A stretch of 64,000 bases of DNA from Aestuariivirga sp. (GTDB lineage Bacteria > Pseudomonadota > Alphaproteobacteria > Rhizobiales > Aestuariivirgaceae), in contig NZ_JADCDB010000016.1 of the NCBI RefSeq assembly GCF_020252395.1, forward strand, positions 18,905 to 82,904, in the 5' to 3' direction. This document shows, piece after piece, positions 27,075 through 35,939 of this stretch (position 1 is the first letter of the stretch; each line of letters opens with the position of its first letter). The notes under the pieces were generated by a model. It saw nothing but the letters and a program-made list of their open reading frames with translations, did not search any database and was not told the DNA's origin. A program made the translations under genes and the position numbers.

Positions 27075-27998
27075 ATGAACAATCTGACCCTCCGCCAGCT
27101 GCGCTATTTCGAAGCGCTGGCGCAGCATGGCCACTTCGGCCGTGCGGCGGAGGCCTGTGCCGTGTCGCAGCCCGCCCTCTCGCTGCAGATCCGCGAATTG
27201 GAGCTGTCGCTCGGGACCGACCTGTTCGAGCGCAGCCCGCGCCAGGTGCGCCTCACCCGCTTCGGCGAGGACTTCGCGCCCCGCGTTCGCGGCATCCTGC
27301 GCGCCGTGGATGAGCTGGGCGATCTTGCCCGCGCGTCCAAGGGCTGGTTCGCGGGCCGCCTGCGGATCGGGGTCATCCCCACCGTCGCGCCCTATCTGCT
27401 GCCCGGGCTGGTCGGCAGTCTGAACCGGCTTCTCCCCGGGCTCGACATTCATGTCCGCGAAACCCTCACCGCGAGGCTGCTGCGCGAGCTTTCCGAGGGC
27501 CGCCTCGATGCCGCCATCGTGGCGCTGCCGGTCTCCGAACCGTCGCTTTCTGAAGCCCCTCTGTTTGTTGAGGAATTCTTGTTCGTTCGGCCGCCGGAGC
27601 AGGCCAGCGAGCCGCTGCCCAGCGCTGACATGCTGAAGGATATGCGGCTGCTGCTGCTGGAGGAGGGGCATTGTTTCCGCGAACAGGCGCTGGCCTTCTG
27701 CAACATTGCCCCGGCGCAGCCGCGCGAAATGCTGGAGGCAAGCTCGCTCTCGACCCTCGTCCAGATGGTGGCTGCGGGGATCGGCGTCACCTTCATCCCG
27801 GAAATGGCCGCCCCGGTCGAGACCCGTTCGGCCGCCGTGGCGCTGTCGCGCTTCGCCGAGCCGCGGCCCCGCCGCACCATCGGCATGATCTGGCGGCGGT
27901 CGAGCCCGCTCGCCGGGCAGCTCCATCATATTGCCGGGATCGTCCGGCAAACGGCGGAGGCGCTGCGCGCGGCGCCCAGCCCGGCGCAACCCGCCTGA
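27075..27998 (+). CDS. oxyR: LysR-family peroxide sensor
   Basis: A 307-residue LysR-type regulator. The winged helix at residues 1-60 includes HFGRAAEACAVSQPALSLQIREL. The redox cysteines are at residues 200 and 209 in GHCFREQALAFC, nine apart as in E. coli OxyR Cys199/Cys208, so direct peroxide sensing through a disulfide is expected. It is divergent from katG across 150 bp containing dyad symmetry. This motif and the neighbour make the assignment firm. Confidence 0.93.
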   Translation: MNNLTLRQLRYFEALAQHGHFGRAAEACAVSQPALSLQIRELELSLGTDLFERSPRQVRLTRFGEDFAPRVRGILRAVDELGDLARASKGWFAGRLRIGVIPTVAPYLLPGLVGSLNRLLPGLDIHVRETLTARLLRELSEGRLDAAIVALPVSEPSLSEAPLFVEEFLFVRPPEQASEPLPSADMLKDMRLLLLEEGHCFREQALAFCNIAPAQPREMLEASSLSTLVQMVAAGIGVTFIPEMAAPVETRSAAVALSRFAEPRPRRTIGMIWRRSSPLAGQLHHIAGIVRQTAEALRAAPSPAQPA

Positions 27999-28064
27999 TT
28001 GGGCTCCGGCGGCGCAGCCACCATTTGTTGTGCGGTTAAGCGTCCGCCTGTACAGTGTGTTGCC

Positions 28065-29717
28065 GTGAAACACCTTCTCAGCGATCTCTCGAAGCGGGCC
28101 CTCATCTCGGATGAGCAGGCGGCGCGGATTCTCGGCGAAGCGGCGGATGGCCGCGACACCGCAATCCGTCTGCTGCTGCGCCACGGTCTGGTTGACCAGC
28201 AGGTGCTGGCGACCGAGCTGGGCCGGGTGTTCGATCTGCCCGTTGCCCGCACCTGGCCCAGCGAGCGCGTGCTGCCGGAGGCGATCTCGCTGCGCTTCAT
28301 GCGCGAGCGCCACGTGCTGCCGGCGGCGGCCGGCGGCGGCCGGCTGTCGGTGATCGTCAGCGACCCGTCCGACGAGGCGACGCTCAACGCGCTGCGGCTT
28401 GCCTCAGGGCTCGATCTCTCGCTCTCGCTCGGCACCGACAACCAGATCCTCTCCGCCATCGAGCGCCTCGACGAGGGCCGCGGCGCAGCCGGGCAGACAG
28501 GTCCCTCGGGCCGCGACGATGACGACACGCTGAAAGACCTCGCCCTCGACGCGCCGGTCATCGATCTCGTCAACCGCCTGTTCCGCGAAGCCTCGGCGGC
28601 GCGCGCCACCGACCTCCACATCGAACCTGCACGCGGCTATGTGATCGTCCGCCACCGCGTCGACGGGTTGCTGGAAGAACGCGAGCGTCTGGGCAATGAG
28701 CTGGGCCGCGCCGCGGTCTCGCGCCTCAAGATTCTCACCAACCTCAACATCGCGGAAAAGCGCCTGCCGCAGGACGGCCGCGCCCGGCTGCGCATCGCCG
28801 AGCGCGAGCACGACATCCGTGTCGCCACCATGCCGACGATCCATGGCGAATCGATCGCCATCCGTTTCCTCAGCTCCAACACGCAGGCGCCTGACATCAA
28901 CCGCCTCGGCCTGTCGCCGCCCGATCTCGCCAAGCTCCGCCAGCAGATCCAGCACGCCCATGGCATGATCGTGGTGACGGGCCCCACTGGCAGCGGCAAG
29001 ACGACGACGCTCGCCGCCGTGCTCGGCGTGCTCAACGATCCGCGCCGCAAGATCGTGACCATCGAGGACCCGGTCGAATACCAGGTCGAGGGCGTCAACC
29101 AGATTCAGATCCACAGCGAAATCGGGCTCAGCTTCGCCCGCACGCTGCGCTCGCTGCTGCGCTTCGACCCGGACATCATCATGGTCGGCGAAATGCGCGA
29201 TTCGGAAACGGCGAGCATCGGCGTCAATGCCGCCTTGACCGGCCACCTCGTGCTGACGACGCTGCACACCAACTCCGCCGCGGGCGCGGTGGTGCGCCTG
29301 CTGGACTTGGGCGTTCAGGCCTATCTCATCGCCTCGACGCTGCGATGCGTCGTCGCCCAGCGCCTGGTGCGCAAGTTGTGCATCCACTGCCGCGAGCCCT
29401 ATGAGGCGCCGCACGAGCTCCTCGCGCAATTGCCGGAAAGCGCCGGCGCCCCGGGCTATGGCAACGTCACGCTCTACAAAGCCTGTGGCTGCACCTATTG
29501 CGGCAACACCGGCTTTGCCGGCCGCGCCGCCATTTTCGAAGCCCTAGTGATCGACGACCATGTGCGCCGCCTCATCAAGCCGGGCGTGTCGGCCGACGTC
29601 ATCGCCCATGCGGCGCGCAAGACCGGCACGCCGAGCATGATGGCTGACGGCTTCGCCAAGTGCCGCGAGGGCCTCACCACCATCGAGGAACTCGGCCGCG
29701 TGACGTCGGAGGATTGA
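28065..29717 (+). CDS. gspE: type II secretion ATPase GspE
   Basis: A 550-residue hexameric ATPase that powers pseudopilus assembly from the cytoplasm. The N-terminal GspE domain is followed by the ATPase core with Walker A GPTGSGKTTT (residues about 306-315), the Asp box around TIEDPVEYQ, Walker B near IIMVGEMRD, and a His box TTLHTNSA. A zinc-binding cysteine pair region (CIHC about residue 439, CGCTYC about 473) is present as in true GspE. GTG at 28065 is chosen; upstream codons are GC-rich non-coding. It overlaps gspF by 1 bp. Confidence 0.93.
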   Translation: MKHLLSDLSKRALISDEQAARILGEAADGRDTAIRLLLRHGLVDQQVLATELGRVFDLPVARTWPSERVLPEAISLRFMRERHVLPAAAGGGRLSVIVSDPSDEATLNALRLASGLDLSLSLGTDNQILSAIERLDEGRGAAGQTGPSGRDDDDTLKDLALDAPVIDLVNRLFREASAARATDLHIEPARGYVIVRHRVDGLLEERERLGNELGRAAVSRLKILTNLNIAEKRLPQDGRARLRIAEREHDIRVATMPTIHGESIAIRFLSSNTQAPDINRLGLSPPDLAKLRQQIQHAHGMIVVTGPTGSGKTTTLAAVLGVLNDPRRKIVTIEDPVEYQVEGVNQIQIHSEIGLSFARTLRSLLRFDPDIIMVGEMRDSETASIGVNAALTGHLVLTTLHTNSAAGAVVRLLDLGVQAYLIASTLRCVVAQRLVRKLCIHCREPYEAPHELLAQLPESAGAPGYGNVTLYKACGCTYCGNTGFAGRAAIFEALVIDDHVRRLIKPGVSADVIAHAARKTGTPSMMADGFAKCREGLTTIEELGRVTSED

Positions 29718-30925
29718 TGGCCAGCTTCCGCTATTCGGCGATCAGGGACTCGGGCGAAAGGGTGGCCGGGATCATCGAGGGCGCCGACCGCTCTCTGGCC
29801 ATCAGCCGCCTGTCGGAACAGGGCCTCCACCCCATCGACATCCGCGAGGATGACGGCAGCGGCGCCACCGCTTTCATGAGCTTCACGGGCAGCCGCATTC
29901 CGCGCGCCGAGCTCACCGGCTTCACCCGGCAGCTCGCCTGGCTGCTGCAGGCTGGCACCTCGCTCAACCGCTCGCTCGAAATCCTCTCGGGCGAAACCTT
30001 CTCTAAACCGCTCGCCGCGGCGCTTGGCGATGTGAGCGGCGCCATCCGCAAGGGCCGCAGTTTTCATGACGCGCTGGAGGAGACAGGCGCCTTCCCGCCC
30101 TTCTATCTCTCGATGGTCGAAGTGGGCGAAGCGACCGGCACGCTGGGCCCGGTGCTGGACCGCCTGGCCACCGCGCGCGAGCGCGAGCAGAAGGTGCGCG
30201 GCAAGGTCACCTCGGCGCTGGTCTATCCGGTCATGCTGGTGGTGCTGTCGATCGGAGTCGTCATTTTCCTCATGGTCTCGGTGGTGCCCGGCATCAAGGA
30301 CATGATCTCGAGCAGCGGCGCCCCCATTCCCGATTCGGCGAAGATGGTGCTCAACGCCTCCGACTGGCTCATCGCCAACGGCCTCACGCTCGCCGCCGCC
30401 GCCGCCCTCGCCGTTCTGGCCATGGGCTATCTGTGGACCCGCAGCGCGCTTCCCCGCCTGATGCGCGACCTCGCCCTGCGCCTGCCGCTGCTCGGCAAGC
30501 TGCTGCTGAAGTCAGAGGTGGCGCAGTTCTGCCGGCTGCTCGGCACGCTCTCCGCCGCGGGCATGAACCTGCAGGCGAGCCTCAAGCTCATCGCCTCCAC
30601 CAGTCCAGACCGGCGCATCCTCGGCGCGGCGGAGCAGATGGAAGTGGCGCTGCGCAGGGGCGAGGATTTCGTGGAGCCGCTCGAACGCTCGAAGATCCTG
30701 CCGCCCTTGCTCGCCCGCATGATCAAGGTTGGCGCCGAGACAGGCAACCTCACGCCCAGCCTGCTGCGCGTCACCGACATTCTCGACGACGAGCTGGACC
30801 GCCTGACCGACCGCACCGTATCGCTGTTGGGCCCGGTCATCATCCTGGGGCTCAGCGTCTTCGTCGGCTTCATCATCACCTCGCTCATGAGCGCGGTCAT
30901 CTCCATCAACGATCTGGCACTATAG
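29717..30925 (+). CDS. gspF: type II secretion inner-membrane protein GspF
   Basis: A 402-residue platform protein with two repeated cytoplasmic GspF domains and three transmembrane helices (about residues 169-190, 215-235 and 375-398). Family marks include FTRQLAWLLQAGTSLNRSLEIL and, in the second repeat, FCRLLGTLSAAGMNLQASL. ATG overlaps the gspE stop as TGATG, so the two are translationally coupled. It is needed to anchor GspE and extend the pseudopilus. Confidence 0.93.
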   Translation: MASFRYSAIRDSGERVAGIIEGADRSLAISRLSEQGLHPIDIREDDGSGATAFMSFTGSRIPRAELTGFTRQLAWLLQAGTSLNRSLEILSGETFSKPLAAALGDVSGAIRKGRSFHDALEETGAFPPFYLSMVEVGEATGTLGPVLDRLATAREREQKVRGKVTSALVYPVMLVVLSIGVVIFLMVSVVPGIKDMISSSGAPIPDSAKMVLNASDWLIANGLTLAAAAALAVLAMGYLWTRSALPRLMRDLALRLPLLGKLLLKSEVAQFCRLLGTLSAAGMNLQASLKLIASTSPDRRILGAAEQMEVALRRGEDFVEPLERSKILPPLLARMIKVGAETGNLTPSLLRVTDILDDELDRLTDRTVSLLGPVIILGLSVFVGFIITSLMSAVISINDLAL

Positions 30926-30940
30926 CAACAGGGTTTCGTC

Positions 30941-31396
30941 ATGATCTCGATCGCCATCCAGAAGCGGCTCCGCAACCGGGCACGGCGCAGAAAGGACGAG
31001 GGAGGCTTCACCCTCGTCGAATTGCTTGTGGTGCTGGTCATCCTCGTGCTGCTGGCCTCGATCATCGGTCCGCGCGTCATCGGCTATCTTGGCAGTTCGC
31101 GCGCCAAGACGGCGCAAGTCCAGATCGAAAGCATGGTGACGGCGCTTCAGCTTTTCCACATCGACGCCGGCCGCTATCCCACCTCCACCGAGGGGCTCGC
31201 CGCGCTGGTGAAATCGCCCGGCAATGTTGCGGGCTGGAACGGGCCCTATCTCTCCAAGGCCGACGTGCCGCAGGACCCGTGGGGCCGCCCCTACATCTAC
31301 CAGTCCGGGCAGAACGGCAGTTCCTTCGAAATCAAGACACTGGGCGCTGACGGCAAGGAAGGCGGCTCCGGCGAGAATGCCGACATCTCGAACTGA
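30941..31396 (+). CDS. gspG: major pseudopilin GspG
   Basis: A 151-residue prepilin. The cleavage and methylation site EGG/FTLVELL at about residues 20-28 has Glu at +5 and leads into the hydrophobic assembly helix. The C-terminal half shows the GspG-specific block YPTSTEGLAALV, then DPWGRPYIYQ and the calcium-binding-type loop near TLGADGKEGGSGENADI. It is processed by the prepilin peptidase encoded at 38953-39636 and forms the shaft of the pseudopilus. Confidence 0.93.
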   Translation: MISIAIQKRLRNRARRRKDEGGFTLVELLVVLVILVLLASIIGPRVIGYLGSSRAKTAQVQIESMVTALQLFHIDAGRYPTSTEGLAALVKSPGNVAGWNGPYLSKADVPQDPWGRPYIYQSGQNGSSFEIKTLGADGKEGGSGENADISN

Positions 31397-31826
31397 GACA
31401 GAGGCAGGTTTCACCCTGCTCGAATTGCTGGTGGTGCTGGTGATCCTGGCGCTGTCGGCGACGGCGGTCATGTCGATCGGCCAGTCGAGCCTCGAGTCGG
31501 CGCGGGCCCGTTCCTTTCTGGTCGAGGCCGAGGCGCTGTTCCGCGACGCGCGCACCCAGGCCATCGAAACCCGCAGCCCGACGGCGGTGACGATCGACGT
31601 GAAGGCGCGCCGCCTCAGCCTGGCGGGTGGCCGCTCGCTGGTGATGCCGGGCGGCCTGTCGCTCGATGCGCGGATCGCCGTTCCCAAGGATGGCGGCCTC
31701 CCGGCCGTCCGCTTCTTTCCATCCGGCGCCTCGACCGGCGGCGAACTCGCCTTCGGCTTCCGCGGCCGCACCTATGACCTTCGCATCAACTGGCTGACGG
31801 GCCGGGCCGATGTCCAGGCGCTATAA
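31377..31826 (+). CDS. gspH: minor pseudopilin GspH
   Basis: A 149-residue prepilin-like protein. Processing site EAG/FTLLELL has Glu at +5 and is followed by a hydrophobic helix. The rest is the beta-rich GspH domain (EAEALFRDARTQAIETRSP, VRFFPSGASTGGEL). ATG at 31377 overlaps the end of gspG by 20 bp, and upstream ATGs in this frame lie deep inside gspG. It belongs to the pseudopilus shaft or tip. Confidence 0.85.
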   Translation: MPTSRTETEAGFTLLELLVVLVILALSATAVMSIGQSSLESARARSFLVEAEALFRDARTQAIETRSPTAVTIDVKARRLSLAGGRSLVMPGGLSLDARIAVPKDGGLPAVRFFPSGASTGGELAFGFRGRTYDLRINWLTGRADVQAL

Positions 31827-32184
31827 AGGCGAGACGGGGTTTTCGCTGGTCGAGGTGCTGTGCGCCCTCGCGGTGGCGGCGAGCGCCATCGCGGTGCTCA
31901 CCAGCGGCGTCGGCAGCTCGCTGAAGGGCGTGTCCACGCTCGATCAGCATCTGGGCGCCCGCATCATCCTGCAGTCCATCCTCGAGGACGAGCTGGCCGC
32001 CGCCCAGACCGAGCCCGCCCGGCGCACCGGCGATTCCGGACCCTACCGCTGGCAGCTGATGATCGAGCCCGTGGCGGCGCCGGCCAAGCTCGACGGTCCC
32101 TACCGCATGTACCGCCTCACCGCCTCGGTGGGCTGGGGCCGCGGCGGCCAGGTCACCGGCACAGCGCTGAAGCTCAGCCGATGA
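31810..32184 (+). CDS. gspI: minor pseudopilin GspI
   Basis: A 124-residue prepilin-like tip protein. The processing site ETG/FSLVEVL, with Glu at +5, starts at residue 11. The family's short globular domain follows (YRWQLMIEP and YRMYRLTASVGW). It overlaps gspH by 17 bp and gspJ by 4 bp. With GspJ and GspK it forms the pseudopilus tip complex. Confidence 0.87.
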   Translation: MSRRYKGETGFSLVEVLCALAVAASAIAVLTSGVGSSLKGVSTLDQHLGARIILQSILEDELAAAQTEPARRTGDSGPYRWQLMIEPVAAPAKLDGPYRMYRLTASVGWGRGGQVTGTALKLSR

Positions 32185-32873
32185 TGCGCCTGCCCTCAGG
32201 CCGCAGCGAGGCCGGCTTCACGCTCGTCGAGGTGCTGGCAGCGCTGGTTCTGGCCTCGCTCATCCTCGTATCCCTCAACATGGCGATGTCGGCCGTGGAC
32301 AAGGGCGCCGCCCGGACGCGCCGCAGCCTCGGCGAACAATCGGAGATCGGGTCGGCTGTCAGCATTTTCGGGCGCGACGTGGCGCGCATTGCCAAGATCC
32401 GGCGTCCGGCCCCGCCGGACCAGTTCGACGGCTATGTCTTCGACGGCGCCCGCAACGTCATGGTCTATCCCCTGCGGGAGGAGGCCGCCCTCGCCGATGC
32501 CGGCCTTTACCTGGTGCGGCTCAGCATCGCCCGCAAGAATGGCCAGAGCGTGCTGCTGCGCGAGCGCGCGCCGTTTCCGCTGCGTGGCGATAATGCGCTG
32601 CCGAAGTGGCGCGACCCCGTGGTCCTGCTTTCCGGCCCCTTTGACATCGCTTTCGCCTACCGCGCCCAGCGCTCCGGCCAGCGCCAATGGAGCGACCGCT
32701 GGGTGGCGGTGGAGGCGATGCCCGAACAGATCCGCCTGACGGTCACCGACACCGCCACCGGCCGGCTGCGCGTGCCGGGCTTCGTGCAATCGCTGGCCAT
32801 CGATTCTGAGGTCGATTGCGCCGGCAGCCGCGACGCGCGCTGCGGCGGCGGCGAAGCTGAGGCCACGCAATGA
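32181..32873 (+). CDS. gspJ: minor pseudopilin GspJ
   Basis: A 230-residue pseudopilin with processing site EAG/FTLVEVL (Glu +5) and a hydrophobic helix, followed by the larger GspJ beta domain (SAVSIFGRDVARI, GLYLVRLSIAR, PEQIRLTVTD). The cysteine pair DCAGSRDARC near the end could form a disulfide in the periplasm. It overlaps gspI and gspK by 4 bp each. Placement and size support the tip-complex role. Confidence 0.88.
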   Translation: MMRLPSGRSEAGFTLVEVLAALVLASLILVSLNMAMSAVDKGAARTRRSLGEQSEIGSAVSIFGRDVARIAKIRRPAPPDQFDGYVFDGARNVMVYPLREEAALADAGLYLVRLSIARKNGQSVLLRERAPFPLRGDNALPKWRDPVVLLSGPFDIAFAYRAQRSGQRQWSDRWVAVEAMPEQIRLTVTDTATGRLRVPGFVQSLAIDSEVDCAGSRDARCGGGEAEATQ

Positions 32874-33790
32874 GCCGCGCGCGGCAGGCCGGCGGCGAAC
32901 GCGGCATCATCCTCATTGCGGTGCTGCTCGCCGTGGCCATGATGGCGGTGATGGTGGTGGCGGCTGCCGCGCTGACGCGCGCCGGAATCGGCAACGAGCA
33001 GCTGGAGCAGCGCCGCCTCGCCTCGCATCTCGCCCTGCGTTCCGGCATCGAGGCCGCCAAGGCGCTGATCCTCGCCGCCCCGGAAGCCGAGCGCCTGTCG
33101 TTCATGGGCGATAACGAGCCGGTCAATCTCGGCAACGGGATCTCGGCCATCGTCAGCCTGCGCGATGCCGGCGGTCTTGCTGACCTCAACCGGTCGGACC
33201 CCCAGCTGATCGAGGCCGTGGCCCGCATGGGCGGCCTCGGCAAGGCGGCGGATGGCCTGGCGGACAAGATTGCGGAACTCCGCAAGCAGGCCGCGCCCGA
33301 TGCGGGCGTGGGCCCGCCTCCCGCCAACAGCAACCCTAACCCGGCCGCCCCCGGCAGCGAGGAGGCGAAGCCGCCGGCGGTGCCTATCGTCTTTCTGTCG
33401 CTGGACCAGATGCCCGCCCTGCTGGACATCGAGTCCGCCGACGCGAAGACGCTCGCGTCGCTTCTCACGGTCTATAATCCCACCGGGCAAATAAATCCGC
33501 TTGCAGCGCCCGATGAGGTGCTGCAGTCCATACCGGGTCTGACGGACAGGGACATTTCGGACATCGCGATGGCGGGCAAGACGGGGGCAGGCAAGGACGA
33601 CAGCCGGCTGCAGCAGCTGATCCAGCGGCTGCCGGGCCTGTTGAGCCTGAGGCAGCCGCGCGTCTTCATGATCGAGGTCAAGCTCGATGGCGGCCCCGGT
33701 ATCCTGCCGGGCAGCGCGGCGCGCGCCGTGGTGCGCCTGACGCCGCAGGCGCTGATGCCCTTCGGCACGCTGGCGCTCGAGGAAGAATGA
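32870..33790 (+). CDS. gspK: tip pseudopilin GspK
   Basis: A 306-residue pseudopilin. Its N-terminal helix begins G/IILIAVLLAVAMM and lacks the +5 Glu, as is characteristic of GspK, which caps the pseudopilus. The large periplasmic part contains two helix-hairpin-like regions (GGLADLNRSDPQLIEA and NPLAAPDEVLQSIPGLTDRD). A proline-asparagine-rich insert at about residues 142-165 is unusual. It overlaps gspJ and gspL by 4 bp. Confidence 0.87.
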   Translation: MSRARQAGGERGIILIAVLLAVAMMAVMVVAAAALTRAGIGNEQLEQRRLASHLALRSGIEAAKALILAAPEAERLSFMGDNEPVNLGNGISAIVSLRDAGGLADLNRSDPQLIEAVARMGGLGKAADGLADKIAELRKQAAPDAGVGPPPANSNPNPAAPGSEEAKPPAVPIVFLSLDQMPALLDIESADAKTLASLLTVYNPTGQINPLAAPDEVLQSIPGLTDRDISDIAMAGKTGAGKDDSRLQQLIQRLPGLLSLRQPRVFMIEVKLDGGPGILPGSAARAVVRLTPQALMPFGTLALEEE

Positions 33791-34875
33791 CGATGGACGA
33801 CAGCAGCATCACGCTCTCCTTCGCCAGCATCTGGAACGGCCTGCGGTCTCCGGTGCTGGCGCTGGCCGAGGAACTGGCGCTGCGCCGGGCCTCGGGCGAG
33901 CAACCGGCGGTGGAGATCCGTGTCCATGCAGGCGGCCTCGAGGTGCTGCGCCACCGGGGTGGGGCTGCCGAGGTGCTCCTGTCCGCCGCGGGCCGCCCGC
34001 AGGCGGCCCTGCTGGACATCATTCGCCAGCTCGCCCGGGGGCTGGGGTCCCAGGCCGCGCTCAGTTTCGCGGCCGACCAGTCGGTCAGCCAGCAGATCGT
34101 CCTGCCGCAGCAGCCCGACGCCGTGCTGCGCGCCATCGTCCGAAACAAGGTCGAAAGCCTTGCCCCGTGGCCGCTTGCGCAATGTCTCCACGGCATGCGC
34201 GCCTCCGCCATCGCCGGCGATCCGCAGCATGTGCGCGTCGACGTCGCGGTGGTAAGCCGCTCGCTTCTGGAAGATCTCGCCGCCACGCTGCGCCGCGCGG
34301 GCGTGGAGGTGAAGGCCGTCTCGGTGCAGCTGCCGGACGGCCAGCCGGTGGCCATCGATCTGGGTGGTGACGATGTGCGCCGCGAGGCGCGCGCCCACGC
34401 CGCGCGGCTGGCCCGGACCGCCGCCGCGGTTTTGGCGCTGCTCACCGGTCTCGGCCTGCTGTGGATCTACCGGACGTCTTCGGAGGCCACCCGCCTCGAG
34501 GCGGAAACCGCATCGCTTATGGGGTCGCTGAAGCCGGGCGGGACGCCCGCCGGCGAAACTCCGCAGGTGTCCGCCGCCAACCGCCTGTTCCAGGCGCGGC
34601 AGGACCGGCTGTCCGCCGTCGCCGTCCTTAACGAATTGTCCAAGCTGCTGCCTGACAACGTGCACCTTCTGTCGCTCGATCTCGAGGGCGACCAGATCAC
34701 CATCAAGGGGCAGGGCAGCGGCGTTCCAGATCTCATCCAGCTGCTTGAGGCCTCGCCCGAATTCGAGGGCGTCAATTTTGCCGCCGCCACCGAGCTCGAC
34801 CAGAACAGCAATGCCGATGTGTTCTCCCTCGTCGCAACGCTCGCGAAGGCGCCGCCGCCCGGAGGCGTGCCGTGA
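33787..34875 (+). CDS. gspL: type II secretion protein GspL-like, with PilN-type domain
   Basis: A 362-residue single-pass inner-membrane protein. The N-terminal cytoplasmic half resembles the actin-like GspL/PilM fold (AALSFAADQSVSQQIVLP). One transmembrane helix lies near residues 210-230, and the periplasmic end is a PilN-like ferredoxin fold (LPDNVHLLSLDLEGDQITIKGQG). It should link GspE to the periplasmic assembly. The symbol rests on position and fold, as sequence conservation in this family is low. Confidence 0.8.
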   Translation: MTMDDSSITLSFASIWNGLRSPVLALAEELALRRASGEQPAVEIRVHAGGLEVLRHRGGAAEVLLSAAGRPQAALLDIIRQLARGLGSQAALSFAADQSVSQQIVLPQQPDAVLRAIVRNKVESLAPWPLAQCLHGMRASAIAGDPQHVRVDVAVVSRSLLEDLAATLRRAGVEVKAVSVQLPDGQPVAIDLGGDDVRREARAHAARLARTAAAVLALLTGLGLLWIYRTSSEATRLEAETASLMGSLKPGGTPAGETPQVSAANRLFQARQDRLSAVAVLNELSKLLPDNVHLLSLDLEGDQITIKGQGSGVPDLIQLLEASPEFEGVNFAAATELDQNSNADVFSLVATLAKAPPPGGVP

Positions 34876-34886
34876 GCGGGCCGCTG

Positions 34887-35306
34887 TCAGCGCGGAATTT
34901 CGCAGCTGCCGAAATCGACCGCCGACATGCCGGCCGCCAGCAGCGAGGTGCTGAGCGCCCCGGTCACCCGGTTCATGAACACCGCGCGGGCGGAAATCTC
35001 CGGGCCCTCCTTGCTGATGCCCACGATCGACGTGTCGCGGATGTCGAACTGCATTGGCGCTTCGCTGCAATCGCGGTCCGAGAAGCGGTTGGGGCACAGC
35101 CGGAAGCTGCCCGCGGCGAGGTCCAGCACCATGCGCTGGGTCTTGCCGCTGTTGGTGCAGCCGGTGGAGAAGCACAGGTTGCCGCGGCTGATCAGGCAAT
35201 CGAGCGTTTCCGCCCGCGCCGCTGGCGCGCCGGCCAACACCGCCAGAGTCATGAAGGCGACGGACATGGGTAATCGGACCGGTGCAGGCAGCATGGAGCC
35301 AGTCAT
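34887..35306 (-). CDS. small cysteine-rich exported protein antisense within the gsp cluster
   Basis: A 139-residue protein with a signal peptide ending near APAARA, followed by a mature part of about 110 residues with six cysteines (for example ETLDC, NLCFSTGC, FRLCPNRFSDRDC, GSCEI), so up to three disulfides. The family is not recognised. It is the only minus-strand gene inside the plus-strand gsp run: it ends 11 bp from the gspL stop and starts 58 bp before gspM. Starts at 35294 or lower are possible. It may be a type II substrate or accessory factor, by inference from position only. Confidence 0.7.
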   Translation of the reverse strand: MTGSMLPAPVRLPMSVAFMTLAVLAGAPAARAETLDCLISRGNLCFSTGCTNSGKTQRMVLDLAAGSFRLCPNRFSDRDCSEAPMQFDIRDTSIVGISKEGPEISARAVFMNRVTGALSTSLLAAGMSAVDFGSCEIPR

Positions 35307-35363
35307 AGCGGTAGCGCCCCCGCTTGTCGACGCGGCAGAACCGGGCGTGGGGGCCGCTGCCCG

Positions 35364-35939
35364 ATGATCGTTTCCACCGTCAAGAACCTGTCGGGCGAGG
35401 CGCGCAAGGGCGTCGCCGTTCTCGCCGTCGCGGCGCTGGCGGCAGTGGTCCTCGCTTATCTGCTTTTGGTATGGAACGCCCAGGCGGCCGAGCGGCTGGC
35501 CGAGGCCCGGTCCGGGCATGATCTGGTTGCCGCCCGCACGGCGAAGGCCGTGCGCGAGGGCGCCACGCGCCTCACCGCCGCCGATGACGTGGCCCCGATG
35601 TTCCTCGAAGGGGCAACGCCGGGCCTCGCCTTCGCCGAGTTCCAGTCGGTGGCCGGCGACGCCGCCACGGCCGCCGGCCTTGCGGTCAAGCGCATGCAGC
35701 CCGTCGACCCGGGCGACAGCGAGGGCTCAGCGCCCTACCGCCTGAGCATGGATGCCGAAGGCAGCATCGGCCAGCTGCGGGATTTTCTCGCCGGCATCGA
35801 ATCCCGCCTGCCGGTGATGTTCGTGACCGGCCTCGAGATACAGCCCGCCGCCGGGGCGGGCGAGGGCGATCCCTACCCGTCCGAGTCGCTGCGCATGACG
35901 GTGCGGATTGAGGCCTATGGATGGAGGGTGCAACCGTGA
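35364..35939 (+). CDS. gspM: type II secretion protein GspM-like
   Basis: A 191-residue protein with one N-terminal transmembrane helix (about residues 17-37) and a periplasmic ferredoxin-like domain ([21 protein letters not shown] and the C-terminal MTVRIEAYGWR). This matches the GspM type of alphaproteobacterial clusters, the partner of GspL. It overlaps the next gene by 4 bp. The antisense gene upstream means it may need its own promoter in 35307-35363. Confidence 0.82.
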   Translation: MIVSTVKNLSGEARKGVAVLAVAALAAVVLAYLLLVWNAQAAERLAEARSGHDLVAARTAKAVREGATRLTAADDVAPMFLEGATPGLAFAEFQSVAGDAATAAGLAVKRMQPVDPGDSEGSAPYRLSMDAEGSIGQLRDFLAGIESRLPVMFVTGLEIQPAAGAGEGDPYPSESLRMTVRIEAYGWRVQP

